The position numbers were made by a program, and so were the translations under genes. A stretch of 64,000 bases of DNA from Populus alba (Eukaryota; Streptophyta; Magnoliopsida; Malpighiales; Salicaceae): assembly GCF_005239225.2 (NCBI RefSeq), contig NC_133299.1:14743154-14807153 (forward strand), read 5' to 3'. Each line of letters starts with the position of its first letter. Positions within the stretch are counted from its first letter, which is position 1. The notes under the pieces are model-generated. The model worked only from the letters and a program-made list of their open reading frames with translations, had not been told where the DNA came from and made no database searches. Shown in pieces: positions 48,556-59,283 of the stretch.

Positions 48556-49372
48556 GGCCATACCCAAGAATTTTGGGTTTGGCTGCAACGCCTGGCCTAA
48601 AAGTAATATTTAAAATATTAATAATAAAATTAAACTTGCATGACTCAAGTTTAAGTGAGCCTAATTGCAACACCGGACTCAAGAATTTTGGATGGGGGTC
48701 TGGCTATAAGGTCGTGTTATAAAAGTGTGATAATTAAATAGATTAATTAAAAAAACAAAGAAAAAAAAATCAACTGAAAGGAAAAAACTAATGAAGAAAT
48801 AGAAAAAAAAATGAATTAATTGGGTTAACCCTTTAAAGGGTTAACCCAATTAATTTAATTTCTTTTTCTTTTTCTTCATTAGTTTTTCTCTTTCAGTTGA
48901 TTTTTTTTCTTTGTTTTTTTAATTAATCTATTTAATTATCACACTTTTATGACACGACCTTATAGCCAGACCCGCATCCAATATTCCTGGGTCCGGTGTT
49001 ACAGTGAGGCTCACTTAAACTTGGGTCATGCAAGTTTAATTTTATTATTAATATTATAAATATTACTCTTAGGTCAGGCGTTGCAGCCAAACCCAATATT
49101 CTTGAGTTTGGCTGCAACACCTGACCTAAAAAATAATATTTATAATATTAATAATAACATTAAACTTGCATGACCCAAGTTTAAGTGGGGGTGACTGCAA
49201 TACCAGATCCAGTAGTCTTGCATGTAGGTCTGGCTGCAAGGTCGTGTCATATAAGTGTGATAATTAAATAGATTGATTAAAAAGAAAAAAAATAAAAAAA
49301 AGAACTAACAGGAAAAAAAAAACTAATGAAGAAAAAGAAAAAAAATGAATTAACTGGATTAACCCGTCAAAT
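48556..49372. repeat. three alternating inverted copies of a ~270-bp unit
   Basis: Copy 1 (about 48556-48834, +) is followed by its reverse complement (48835-49098) and then by a third copy in + orientation (49104-49372). The first junction is a perfect palindrome, GGGTTAACCCTTTAAAGGGT and onward, centred between 48834 and 48835. The second centres on 'gcagccaaacccaatattct..gagtttggctgc' near 49100. Each copy has 'gcatgacccaagtttaagtg' and 'gtgtgataattaaatagatt' or their complements. A transcript would fold into a long hairpin. Confidence 0.9.
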
Positions 49373-49594
49373 CTGGAATTCGCATCATGAAAGTTTGATA
49401 ACTAAATAAATGAAAAAATTAACGGGTTTACCTAAAGTTAACTGGGTCAACCCATCAAATCAAGTTAACCCGTCAAGCCAGGATACATGTTATGAAAGTC
49501 TGATAATTAAATAGAAAAAATTTAATACCAACAAACTAAATAAAACAAAAAAAAATTCATTAAAAAAACAAAAAAAATTAAAAAAAAAATAAGA

Positions 49595-49785
49595 CAGTTA
49601 AATAATATAATATAATAATAATAATATATTAATAATGAGTAAAGTGAGGCGTGAAAAAAAAAACACTTTCATTCACTGATGCTTAGGAATAATATAATAT
49701 AATATAATATAATATTAATAATGAGTATAGTGAGGCGTGAAAAAAAAAATATAAAAAAAACACTTTCATTCATTGATGTATAGGG
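49595..49785. repeat. two-copy duplication of an AT-rich segment
   Basis: 'gtgaggcgtgaaaaaaaaa' followed by 'cactttcattca' appears at about 49638 and again at about 49729, each preceded by 'taatataatat' runs. It lies inside the Helitron-like element. Confidence 0.7.
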
Positions 49786-49834
49786 GGCGTGGGAAAGTTA
49801 TAGTACTTTCCCCACGCGTTTTAGAGTTCTACAA

Positions 49835-51030
49835 GTTATATATAAAAAAACATATTCTAGTAAAAACAAAATTAATAAATAGTCTAGGCTAGATATAATT
49901 ATTTTTGGTTTAGTTTAGTTTTTTAGAATAAAAATCTATTTAAATCGGTTTGACTCGTTTTTTTAATATGACTTGTTTTTTGCTATGTTTTTTCAGTTTG
50001 ACTTGATTTAAAATAAAATATATTTTAAAAAATAATTACTATTACAATCTTAAATACTATAAATTTAAATGCTTTACTTTATGTTCCGAAATCCCTATAA
50101 ATTATTCGATATATAGGTGTCATTTGAGCCACGAGACTCGGCTGGCATTCAAGTTGCAAGTGGATTAATCTTTAGTCTTTGGCTTTCGAATACAATTATA
50201 AGTACTTATAATCGTACTTCATGTTTGTAAACCAATACACAAAGTTAGCTTGTTGATCATTGTCTATTTAAAACACCAATTTTATCTTTAAGAACTTCAA
50301 ATATTAAACGGTGCATTTTACGTCAATAATGAGAATATATTTTCTTATACTTCATGTTTTATATATCAATAGCAACTCACTTCAAAACTACTTTAAAACA
50401 TTAATTTAATTTTCTTTAAGAACTTAAAATGTTAAAGGGTGCATTTGACGTCAATAATAATGTTTTATAAAGAATACAAAAACCCACTTCAAAATTATTT
50501 TAAAAAATATATTTTTTTCCAATCAAATACTAAACAAACACCATAGAATTCTCCAAGAACTAATATTATTTAGAAACACAAAGGTAACCCAGGGATTAAA
50601 GAATAATTTTCTAAAACCTAGGAAGTAATATATATAATATGATTGCCAAGAAGAAGAAGAACCGGTAGAATTGGCAGCAGAGGGAGTCGGGACTTTGCAT
50701 GCTAACATGGATAACATCATTTTATATAATTAATAACACGTTAATCTAATAAGATTAAAACTAAGCAGTCAGACATTATTTTAATATTTTATTTTTGTTT
50801 ATGCTGATATTTTACATTTTACTACACTAAAAAAACAGAAAAGTGGTTTAAGGCATGGCATTTCCATTGATCCCTTTCTGTTGGATAGTGACGGGTTAAC
50901 TTGAGAAAGTGACGGGTTTGCCTCTTCATGATTATAAACGTAACGTAGTCATGAATTGCTTGAAAAGTGGGGAGCAAAAGGCAGACTCCAGTTTCCTTTC
51001 GAGCCTTTTGAATCATAAAAGTAAGAGGAA
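49835..51030. other. intergenic DNA, nothing firmly recognised
   Basis: A decayed 'ggtttgactcg' repeat lies at 49.89-50.0 kb. 'tttgacgtcaataatga'-type wording occurs twice (about 50.32 and 50.45 kb). From about 50.82 kb the sequence becomes more complex, with a 111-codon minus-strand frame of no recognised family; this may be part of a degraded gene. Confidence 0.4.
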
Positions 51031-51036
51031 CTGCCA

Positions 51037-51356
51037 CCACTGCCATCAATCTCGCAAGATGGATCGCTAGTGCGTAGCCCCTACCAAGGAAAATGTTAAA
51101 AAGCCAGCAATCCATGCCGTGCTTTCTGTGGGCAAAAATGCTGATTTTCCTCTGCAAGTTGGCATTCTTCGGTCACTTTCTTGTGGCAACAGTCTACCAC
51201 TGCCATCAATCTCGCAAGATGGATCGCTAGTGCCTAGTGCCTACCAAGAAAAATGTTAAAAAGCCAGCAATCCACACCGTGCTTTCTTGTGGCAAAAATG
51301 CTGATTTTCCAGGCAAGTTGGCATTCTTCGGTCACTTTCTTGTTGCAGCAGTTTCT
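51037..51356. repeat. 160-bp tandem duplication
   Basis: 'tgccatcaatctcgcaagat' starts at 51041 and 51201. The two 160-bp copies run through 'ggcattcttcggtcactttc' and differ only by scattered substitutions and small indels. Base composition is less AT-rich than the flanks, suggesting a gene-derived segment. Confidence 0.95.
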
Positions 51357-51751
51357 AGCCCTCGCATATATATATACTTGCCATCCCATTTTCCTTTCAA
51401 CAAATCAGCGACAATCTAAAAAAAAGAAGAAGTTGTTTTTCAATCTTGGAAGTCCAGCTTCTCATCACAGCAAATCATCAGTTTTCTCAAATGAGTCTCA
51501 TCAAGAATCACAAACCTTGTCCAGTGATTGAAGTTGCATATTCCTCACCCTTTCTCTCCGCCTATTCCCTTCTCTCTGCGGCTTCTTTGTCATTGTCCTC
51601 CACATCTCCACCATCAAATGGCATGCAGCTCACATGATCAGCACCTCTCTAACAACAATATTTCATGCATCAGTTTACGGATTCCTACTCTTCCACTCTC
51701 GTTCCTCTTCCTACAGGTGCGGGCAGCATGCTATTATAAGGGATCCTCCCA

Positions 51752-52090
51752 CTGCACTGGAAACTTAAAGAGATATTTAGCACTGGTGTTGTGCTTGGAG
51801 GTTACTTGGCCCTGATGACAGTATTGTTCTTCTGGATTATGAAAGACACAGACTTCTTCTCAGCTTGTGTTTCCCTTTATTCAGATTTTATATATTTATA
51901 TGATTTTCGTAAGACAGGATAAGTTTTATGCAAGATCACTGAGAGATAGCAAATATGAAATGATGGCGGCCTTGCACTTGCAAGTGAGTATTGTGAGCCA
52001 GGCCCTCATTTTCGTCAGACGATCCCGCAGCTGGTCTTTCGTTGAACGTCCTGGACTTCTTCTTGTCAGTGCGTTTGTAGTCGCTCAGCT
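51752..52090 (+). pseudogene. plasma-membrane H+-ATPase fragment
   Basis: Plant plasma-membrane H+-ATPases are P-type (P3A) proton pumps of about 950 residues. Two pieces from the C-terminal membrane region are present. Frame 51752-51862 reads [20 protein letters not shown] and ends [13 protein letters not shown]. After 55 bp of non-coding sequence ending in CAG, frame 51918-52090 reads [40 protein letters not shown] and [17 protein letters not shown]. It stops at a likely splice donor (CTG|GTAAAG), after which no further homology is seen. The 55-bp gap is probably a decayed intron. Catalytic (DKTGT) and nucleotide-binding parts are absent, so only a captured or relic fragment remains. A stop before LHWK isolates it from the frame upstream. 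Confidence 0.9.
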
Positions 52091-52099
52091 GGTAAAGAT

Positions 52100-52510
52100 T
52101 CATTTTATCCGCCAATCGCTACTCCATTCCATCCTTTACAAAGTACAGGTCCCAGGTTTGCGCTTTCCTTTGAACATGAGCTCTTAGATAGATATCAGCA
52201 TAGCTTCGTAATTAAACTCCTCGCACATCTTCTCTGAAAGCGAGAGCCTGAGATGCATTGCTTGCGTCTTCATTGGGTCTTACGTACTTAAAAACAAAAA
52301 ATGGAATGACCAACATACTGTAATGGTCTAGTTTCATCGCCCAACGACCAATATTTTCTGAGCAATATTTGTATACCATAACAGCTACCTTCTTCATTAT
52401 ACAAACATATATAATTACAAAGACGATATGTTATCTTATATTGCGGCATGCAATGAAAAAACATATCTGCAAACTTTATAAAAAAACAACAAAAGAAGTT
52501 CACAAAGCAT
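52100..52510. other. left flank of tandem array, unrecognised
   Basis: Overlapping minus-strand frames (one of 61 codons ending FREDVRGV) show no family that I recognise. Complexity is higher than in typical intergenic DNA here. The array begins at 52511. Confidence 0.4.
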
Positions 52511-55500
52511 GGCAAAAGCATAAGATTTGGTATGTAGAAATACAATTGGCGCGATGCTATTTTTTGCAAAACTAATTATCATGCACAGCTATCAGACAAA
52601 GAAACACACAGAACCCAGAATGTGGTGCAGAATATCAAATCATATGCGTTAGGACTTGATGAAACAAAGATAGTATGCAGAATCACACAAAGCAGAAAGA
52701 AAAAAGAAAAGAGAGAAGCCACTCTTTTGAACAACATGGCAACTAAGAGGAAAATATTCTAACCTTGAAGTCCAAACTCTCTCCTGAAAGAAGACGATAT
52801 GATAAAGGGAACAACGAACTGCAAAGGAAAGCATAACAAATCATGGCCCCCGCATACTGAACAAACAAAAGTTGCAGGGAACAAACAAAAGTTGCAGGAA
52901 AACATACCTTCAAATATTATGAGAGAGGCGGGAGCTGAGAGAACTGGCTCGCTAGAAACACCATTTCAAAAGAGCATCATCCCATGCAATCAAACAATTA
53001 GAAAGCAGACTAACCAGAATAGAAATGCCAATGAAAACTGAACAGGAAATAATGAAAACGGAGGCAAGAATACGTGTATAATGATGCCAACGCCACATCC
53101 ATTTAATGCACCATCAAAGAAGATCAAACAGCTTGACTTTATTCTAAATGAAGCCTGAAAGCATTTAATGCACCATTAAAAAAACACCGGCTGATTTGAC
53201 ATTGTCCAAATGAAACCTGAAGACGTAAGTTAATTATTCTAAAGGTGATCAATTTTTCAAAGCATTTAAGACACTGGTATTATGATCTAACGTTTTTTCA
53301 AACTTCTGCAGCAACAATATATGCCTTGACAGGGCAAAAGCATAAGATTTGGTATGTAGAAATACAATTGGCGCGAAGCTATTTTTTGCAAAACTAATTA
53401 TCATGCACAGCTGTCAGACAAAGAAACACACAGAACCCAGAATGTGGTGTAGAATATCAAATCATATGCGTTAGGACTTGATGAAACGAAGATAGTATGC
53501 AGAATCACACAAAGCAGAAAGAAAAAAGAAAAGAGAGAAGCCACTCTTTTGAACAACATGGCAACGAAGAGGAAAATATTCTAACCTTGAAGTCCAAATT
53601 CTCTCCTGAAAGAAGACGATATGATAAAGGGAACAACGAACTGCAAAGGAAAGCATAACAAATCATGGCCCCCGCATACTGAACAAACAAAAGTTGCAGG
53701 GAACAAACAAAAGTTGCAGGAAAACATACCTTCAAATATTATGAGAGAGGCGGGAGCTGAGAGAACTGGCTCGCTAGAAACACCATTTCAAAAGAGCATC
53801 ATCCCATGCAATCAAACAATTAGAAAGCAGACTAACCAGAATAGAAATGCCAATGAAAACTGAACAGGAAATAATGAAAACGGAGGCAAGAATACGTGTA
53901 TAATGATGCCAACGCCACATCCATTTAATGCACCATCAAAGAAGATCAAACAGCTTGACTTTATTCTAAATGAAGCCTGAAAGCATTTAATGCACCATTA
54001 AAAAAACACCGGCTGATTTGACATTGTCCAAATGAAACCTGAAGACGTAAGTTAATTATTCTAAAGGTGATCAATTTTTCAAAGCATTTAAGACACTGGT
54101 ATTATGATCTAACGTTTTTTCAAACTTCTGCAGCAACAATATATGCCTTGACAGGGCAAAAGCATAAGATTTGGTATGTAGAAATACAATTGGCGCGATG
54201 CTATTTTTTGCAAAACTAATTATCATGCACAGCTGTCAGACAAAGAAACACACAGAACCCAGAATGTGGTGTAGAATATCAAATCATATGCGTTAGGACT
54301 TGATGAAACGAAGATAGTATGCAGAATCACACAAAGCAGAAAGAAAAAAGAAAAGAGAGAAGCCACTCTTTTGAACAACATGGCAACGAAGAGGAAAATA
54401 TTCTAACCTTGAAGTCCAAATTCTCTCCTGAAAGAAGACGATATGATAAAGGGAACAACGAACTGCAAAGGAAAGCATAACAAATCATGGCCCCCGCATA
54501 CTGAACAAACAAAAGTTGCAGGGAACAAACAAAAGTTGCAGGAAAAACATACCTTCAAATATTATGAGAGAGGCGGGAGCTGAGAGAACTGGCTCGCTAG
54601 AAACACCATTTCAAAAGAGCATCATCCCATGCAATCAAACAATTAGAAAGCAGACTAACCAGAATAGAAATGCCAATGAAAAACTGAACAGGAAATAATG
54701 AAAACGGAGGCAAGAATACGTGTATAATGATGCCAACGCCACATCCATTTAATGCACCATCAAAGAAGATCAAACAGCTTGACTTTATTCTAAATGAAGC
54801 CTGAAAGCATTTAATGCACCATTAAAAAAACACCGGCTGATTTGACATTGTCCAAATGAAACCTGAAGACGTAAGTTAATTATTCTAAAGGTGATCAATT
54901 TTTCAAAGCATTTAAGACACTGGTATTATGATCTAACGTTTTTTCAAACTTCTGCAGCAACAATATATGCCTTGACAGGGCAAAAGCATAAGATTTGGTA
55001 TGTAGAAATACAATTGGCGCGAAGCTATTTTTTGCAAAACTAATTATCATGCACAGCTGTCAGACAAAGAAACACACAGAACCCAGAATGTGGTGCAGAA
55101 TATCAAATCATATGCGTTAGGACTTGATGAAACGAAGATAGTATGCAGAATCACACAAAGCAGAAAGAAAAAAGAAAAGAGAGAAGCCACTCTTTTGAAC
55201 AACATGGCAACGAAGAGGAAAATATTCTAACCTTGAAGTCCAAACTCTCTCCTGAAAGAAGACGATATGATAAAGGGAACAACGAACTGCAAAGGAAAGC
55301 ATAACAAATCATGGCCCCCGCATACTGAACAAACAAAAGTTGCAGGGAACAAACAAAAGTTGCAGGAAAACATACCTTCAAATATTATGAGAGAGGCGGG
55401 AGCTGAGAGAACTGGCTCGCTAGAAACACCATTTCAAAAGAGCATCATCCCATGCAATCAAACAATTAGAAAGCAGACTAACCAGAATAGAAATGCCAAT

Positions 55501-58500
55501 GAAAACTGAACAGGAAATAATGAAAACGGAGGCAAGAATACGTGTATAATGATGCCAACGCCACATCCATTTAATGCACCATCAAAGAAGATCAAACAGC
55601 TTGACTTTATTCTAAATGAAGCCTGAAAGCATTTAATGCACCATTAAAAAAACACCGGCTGATTTGACATTGTCCAAATGAAACCTGAAGACGTAAGTTA
55701 ATTATTCTAAAGGTGATCAATTTTTCAAAGCATTTAAGACACTGGTATTATGATCTAACGTTTTTTCAAACTTCTGCAGCAACAATATATGCCTTGACAG
55801 GGCAAAAGCATAAGATTTGGTATGTAGAAATACAATTGGCGCGAAGCTATTTTTTTGCAAAACTAATTATCATGCACAGCTGTCAGACAAAGAAACACAC
55901 AGAACCCAGAATGTGGTGCAGAATATCAAATCATATGCGTTAGGACTTGATGAAACGAAGATAGTATGCAGAATCACACAAAGCAGAAAGAAAAAAGAAA
56001 AGAGAGAAGCCACTCTTTTGAACAACATGGCAACTAAGAGGAAAATATTCTAACCTTGAAGTCCAAACTCTCTCCTGAAAGAAGACGATATGATAAAGGG
56101 AACAACGAACTGCAAAGGAAAGCATAACAAATCATGGCCCCCGCATACTGAACAAACAAAAGTTGCAGGGAACAAACAAAAGTTGCAGGAAAACATACCT
56201 TCAAATATTATGAGAGAGGCGGGAGCTGAGAGAACTGGCTCGCTAGAAACACCATTTCAAAAGAGCATCATCCCATGCAATCAAACAATTAGAAAGCAGA
56301 CTAACCAGAATAGAAATGCCAATGAAAACTGAACAGGAAATAATGAAAACGGAGGCAAGAATACGTGTATAATGATGCCAACGCCACATCCATTTAATGC
56401 ACCATCAAAGAAGATCAAACAGCTTGACTTTATTCTAAATGAAGCCTGAAAGCATTTAATGCACCATTAAAAAAACACCGGCTGATTTGACATTGTCCAA
56501 ATGAAACCTGAAGACGTAAGTTAATTATTCTAAAGGTGATCAATTTTTCAAAGCATTTAAGACACTGGTATTATGATCTAATGTTTTTTCAAACTTCTGC
56601 AGCAACAATATATGCCTTGACAGGGCAAAAGCATAAGATTTGGTATGTAGAAATACAATTGGCGCGATGCTATTTTTTGCAAAACTAATTATCATGCACA
56701 GCTGTCAGACAAAGAAACACACAGAACCCAGAATGTGGTGCAGAATATCAAATCATATGCGTTAGGACTTGATGAAACGAAGATAGTATGCAGAATCACA
56801 CAAAGCAGAAAGAAAAAAGAAAAGAGAGAAGCCACTCTTTTGAACAACATGGCAACTAAGAGGAAAATATTCTAACCTTGAAGTCCAAACTCTCTCCTGA
56901 AAGAAGACGATATGATAAAGGGAACAACGAACTGCAAAGGAAAGCATAACAAATCATGGCCCCCGCATACTGAACAAACAAAAGTTGCAGGGAACAAACA
57001 AAAGTTGCAGGAAAACATACCTTCAAATATTATGAGAGAGGCGCGAGCTGAGAGAACTGGCTCGCTAGAAACACCATTTCAAAAGAGCATCATCCCATGC
57101 AATCAAACAATTAGAAAGCAGACTAACCAGAATAGAAATGCCAATGAAAACTGAACAGGAAATAATGAAAACGGAGGCAAGAATACGTGTATAATGATGC
57201 CAACGCCACATCCATTTAATGCACCATCAAAGAAGATCAAACAGCTTGACTTTATTCTAAATGAAGCCTGAAAGCATTTAATGCACCATTAAAAAAACAC
57301 CGGCTGATTTGACATTGTCCAAATGAAACCTGAAGACGTAAGTTAATTATTCTAAAGGTGATCAATTTTTCAAAGCATTTAAGACACTGGTATTATGATC
57401 TAACGTTTTTTCAAAACTTCTGCAGCAACAATATATGCCTTGACAGGGCAAAAGCATAAGATTTGGTATGTAGAAATACAATTGGCGCGAAGCTATTTTT
57501 TGCAAAACTAATTATCATGCACAGCTGTCAGACAAAAGAAACACACAGAACCCAGAATGTGGTGCAGAATATCAAATCATATGCGTTAGGACTTGATGAA
57601 ACGAAGATAGTATGCAGAATCACACAAAGCAGAAAGAAAAAAAGAAAAGAGAGAAGCCACTCTTTTGAACAACATGGCAACGAAGAGGAAAATATTCTAA
57701 CCTTGAAGTCCAAACTCTCTCCTGAAAGAAGACGATATGATAAAGGGAACAACGAACTGCAAAGGAAAGCATAACAAATCATGGCCCCCGCATACTGAAC
57801 AAACAAAAGTTGCAGGGAACAAACAAAAGTTGCAGGAAAACATACCTTCAAATATTATGAGAGAGGCGGGAGCTGAGAGAACTGGCTCGCTAGAAACACC
57901 ATTTCAAAAGAGCATCATCCCATGCAATCAAACAATTAGAAAGCAGACTAACCAGAATAGAAATGCCAATGAAAACTGAACAGGAAATAATGAAAACGGA
58001 GGCAAGAATACGTGTATAATGATGCCAACGCCACATCCATTTAATGCACCATCAAAGAAGATCAAACAGCTTGACTTTATTCTAAATGAAGCCTGAAAGC
58101 ATTTAATGCACCATTAAAAAAAACACCGGCTGATTTGACATTGTCCAAATGAAACCTGAAGACGTAAGTTAATTATTCTAAAGGTGATCAATTTTTCAAA
58201 AGCATTTAAGACACTGGTATTATGATCTAATGTTTTTTCAAAACTTCTGCAGCAACAATATATGCCTTGACAGGGCAAAAGCATAAGATTTGGTATGTAG
58301 AAATACAATTGGCGCGATGCTATTTTTTGCAAAACTAATTATCATGCACAGCTGTCAGACAAAGAAACACACAGAACCCAGAATGTGGTGCAGAATATCA
58401 AATCATATGCGTTAGGACTTGATGAAACGAAGATAGTATGCAGAATCACACAAAGCAGAAAGAAAAAAGAAAAGAGAGAAGCCACTCTTTTGAACAACAT

Positions 58501-59095
58501 GGCAACTAAGAGGAAAATATTCTAACCTTGAAGTCCAAACTCTCTCCTGAAAGAAGACGATATGATAAAGGGAACAACGAACTGCAAAGGAAAGCATAAC
58601 AAATCATGGCCCCCGCATACTGAACAAACAAAAGTTGCAGGGAACAAACAAAAGTTGCAGGAAAACATACCTTCAAATATTATGAGAGAGGCGGGAGCTG
58701 AGAGAACTGGCTCGCTAGAAACACCATTTCAAAAGAGCATCATCCCATGCAATCAAACAATTAGAAAGCAGACTAACCAGAATAGAAATGCCAATGAAAA
58801 CTGAACAGGAAATAATGAAAACGGAGGCAAGAATACGTGTATAATGATGCCAACGCCACATCCATTTAATGCACCATCAAAGAAGATCAAACAGCTTGAC
58901 TTTATTCTAAATGAAGCCTGAAAGCATTTAATGCACCATTAAAAAAACACCGGCTGATTTGACATTGTCCAAATGAAACCTGAAGACGTAAGTTAATTAT
59001 TCTAAAGGTGATCAATTTTTCAAAGCATTTAAGACACTGGTATTATGATCTAACGTTTTTTCAAACTTCTGCAGCAACAATATATGCCTTGACAG
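52511..59095. repeat. tandem array of eight ~823-bp units
   Basis: Units start with 'ggcaaaagcataagatttgg' at 52511, 53333, 54155, 54979, 55801, 56624, 57447 and 58274, and the last ends at about 59095 with 'tatatgccttgacag'; spacings are 822, 822, 824, 822, 823, 823 and 827. Units differ by few substitutions and by homopolymer indels, so the array is young or homogenised. Within a unit there is an 18-bp direct repeat (caaacaaaagttgcaggg, twice) and an internal ~70-bp duplication around 'tttaatgcaccat'. Frames in either strand do not resemble known proteins. The right edge lies 63 bp before the LOR 3 TATA box and 188 bp before its start codon. Confidence 0.97.
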
Positions 59096-59103
59096 GGAAA
59101 ACT

Positions 59104-59146
59104 GTGGGGAAAGCTACAGTTCTTTCCCCACGCGTTTTAGAGTTCT
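59104..59146. repeat. hairpin-forming segment repeated from 49.8 kb
   Basis: GTGGGGAAAG (59104-59113) and CTTTCCCCAC (59122-59131) form a perfect 10-bp stem with an eight-base loop. Stem and the following 'gcgttttagagttct' recur at about 49790-49830 with one bulged base. It lies between the array and the LOR 3 core promoter and may be the end of a Helitron-like element. Confidence 0.75.
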
Positions 59147-59157
59147 TTAATTGGCAC

Positions 59158-59164
59158 TATAAAA
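59158..59164 (+). promoter_or_regulatory. TATA box of LOR gene 3
   Basis: GGCACTATAAAATACATCCA lies 126 bp before the start codon and matches the LOR 2 core promoter nearly base for base through the leader. Similarity to LOR 2 ends just upstream at about 59148. Confidence 0.75.
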
Positions 59165-59283
59165 TACATCCACCATTCCTCTCAAACACTACTTCTAGAA
59201 CCACCATCAAGACCTGCATAATATAGAGATTAGCTGTATCTCTTTCTGTTTATTTCTTCGAGTAATATTTTGTTTCTGTGATT

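Larger units (their letters stand above)
48456..49830 (-). mobile_element. Helitron-like non-autonomous element
   Basis: On the minus strand the right end reads CCCGCG-GCATAG-CGCGGG (48485-48468), an eight-base spacer and CTAG (48459-48456) followed by T. That is the layout of a Helitron 3' end: GC hairpin, short spacer, CTRR, insertion before T. The other end is placed at 49830 because the sequence 'cacgcgttttagagttct' there recurs at 59129-59146 and then diverges; read on the minus strand it contains TCTAAAACGCG, compatible with a 5' TC. No RepHel protein is encoded. The interior holds the three-part inverted repeat. Helitron assignment is inferred from terminal structure only. Confidence 0.5.

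Noticed and set aside
52649..58804. Repeated 60-107 codon frames in every unit of the tandem array
   Set aside because: They recur because the units recur. They have no recognised family, and frames in both strands are open equally, as expected of chance.
52511..59095. CRISPR-like array
   Set aside because: Units are 823 bp without short repeat-spacer structure, and the sequence is plant nuclear DNA.
52511..59095. Reading the array as duplicated copies of the adjoining H+-ATPase fragment
   Set aside because: No ATPase motif occurs inside any unit, in either strand.
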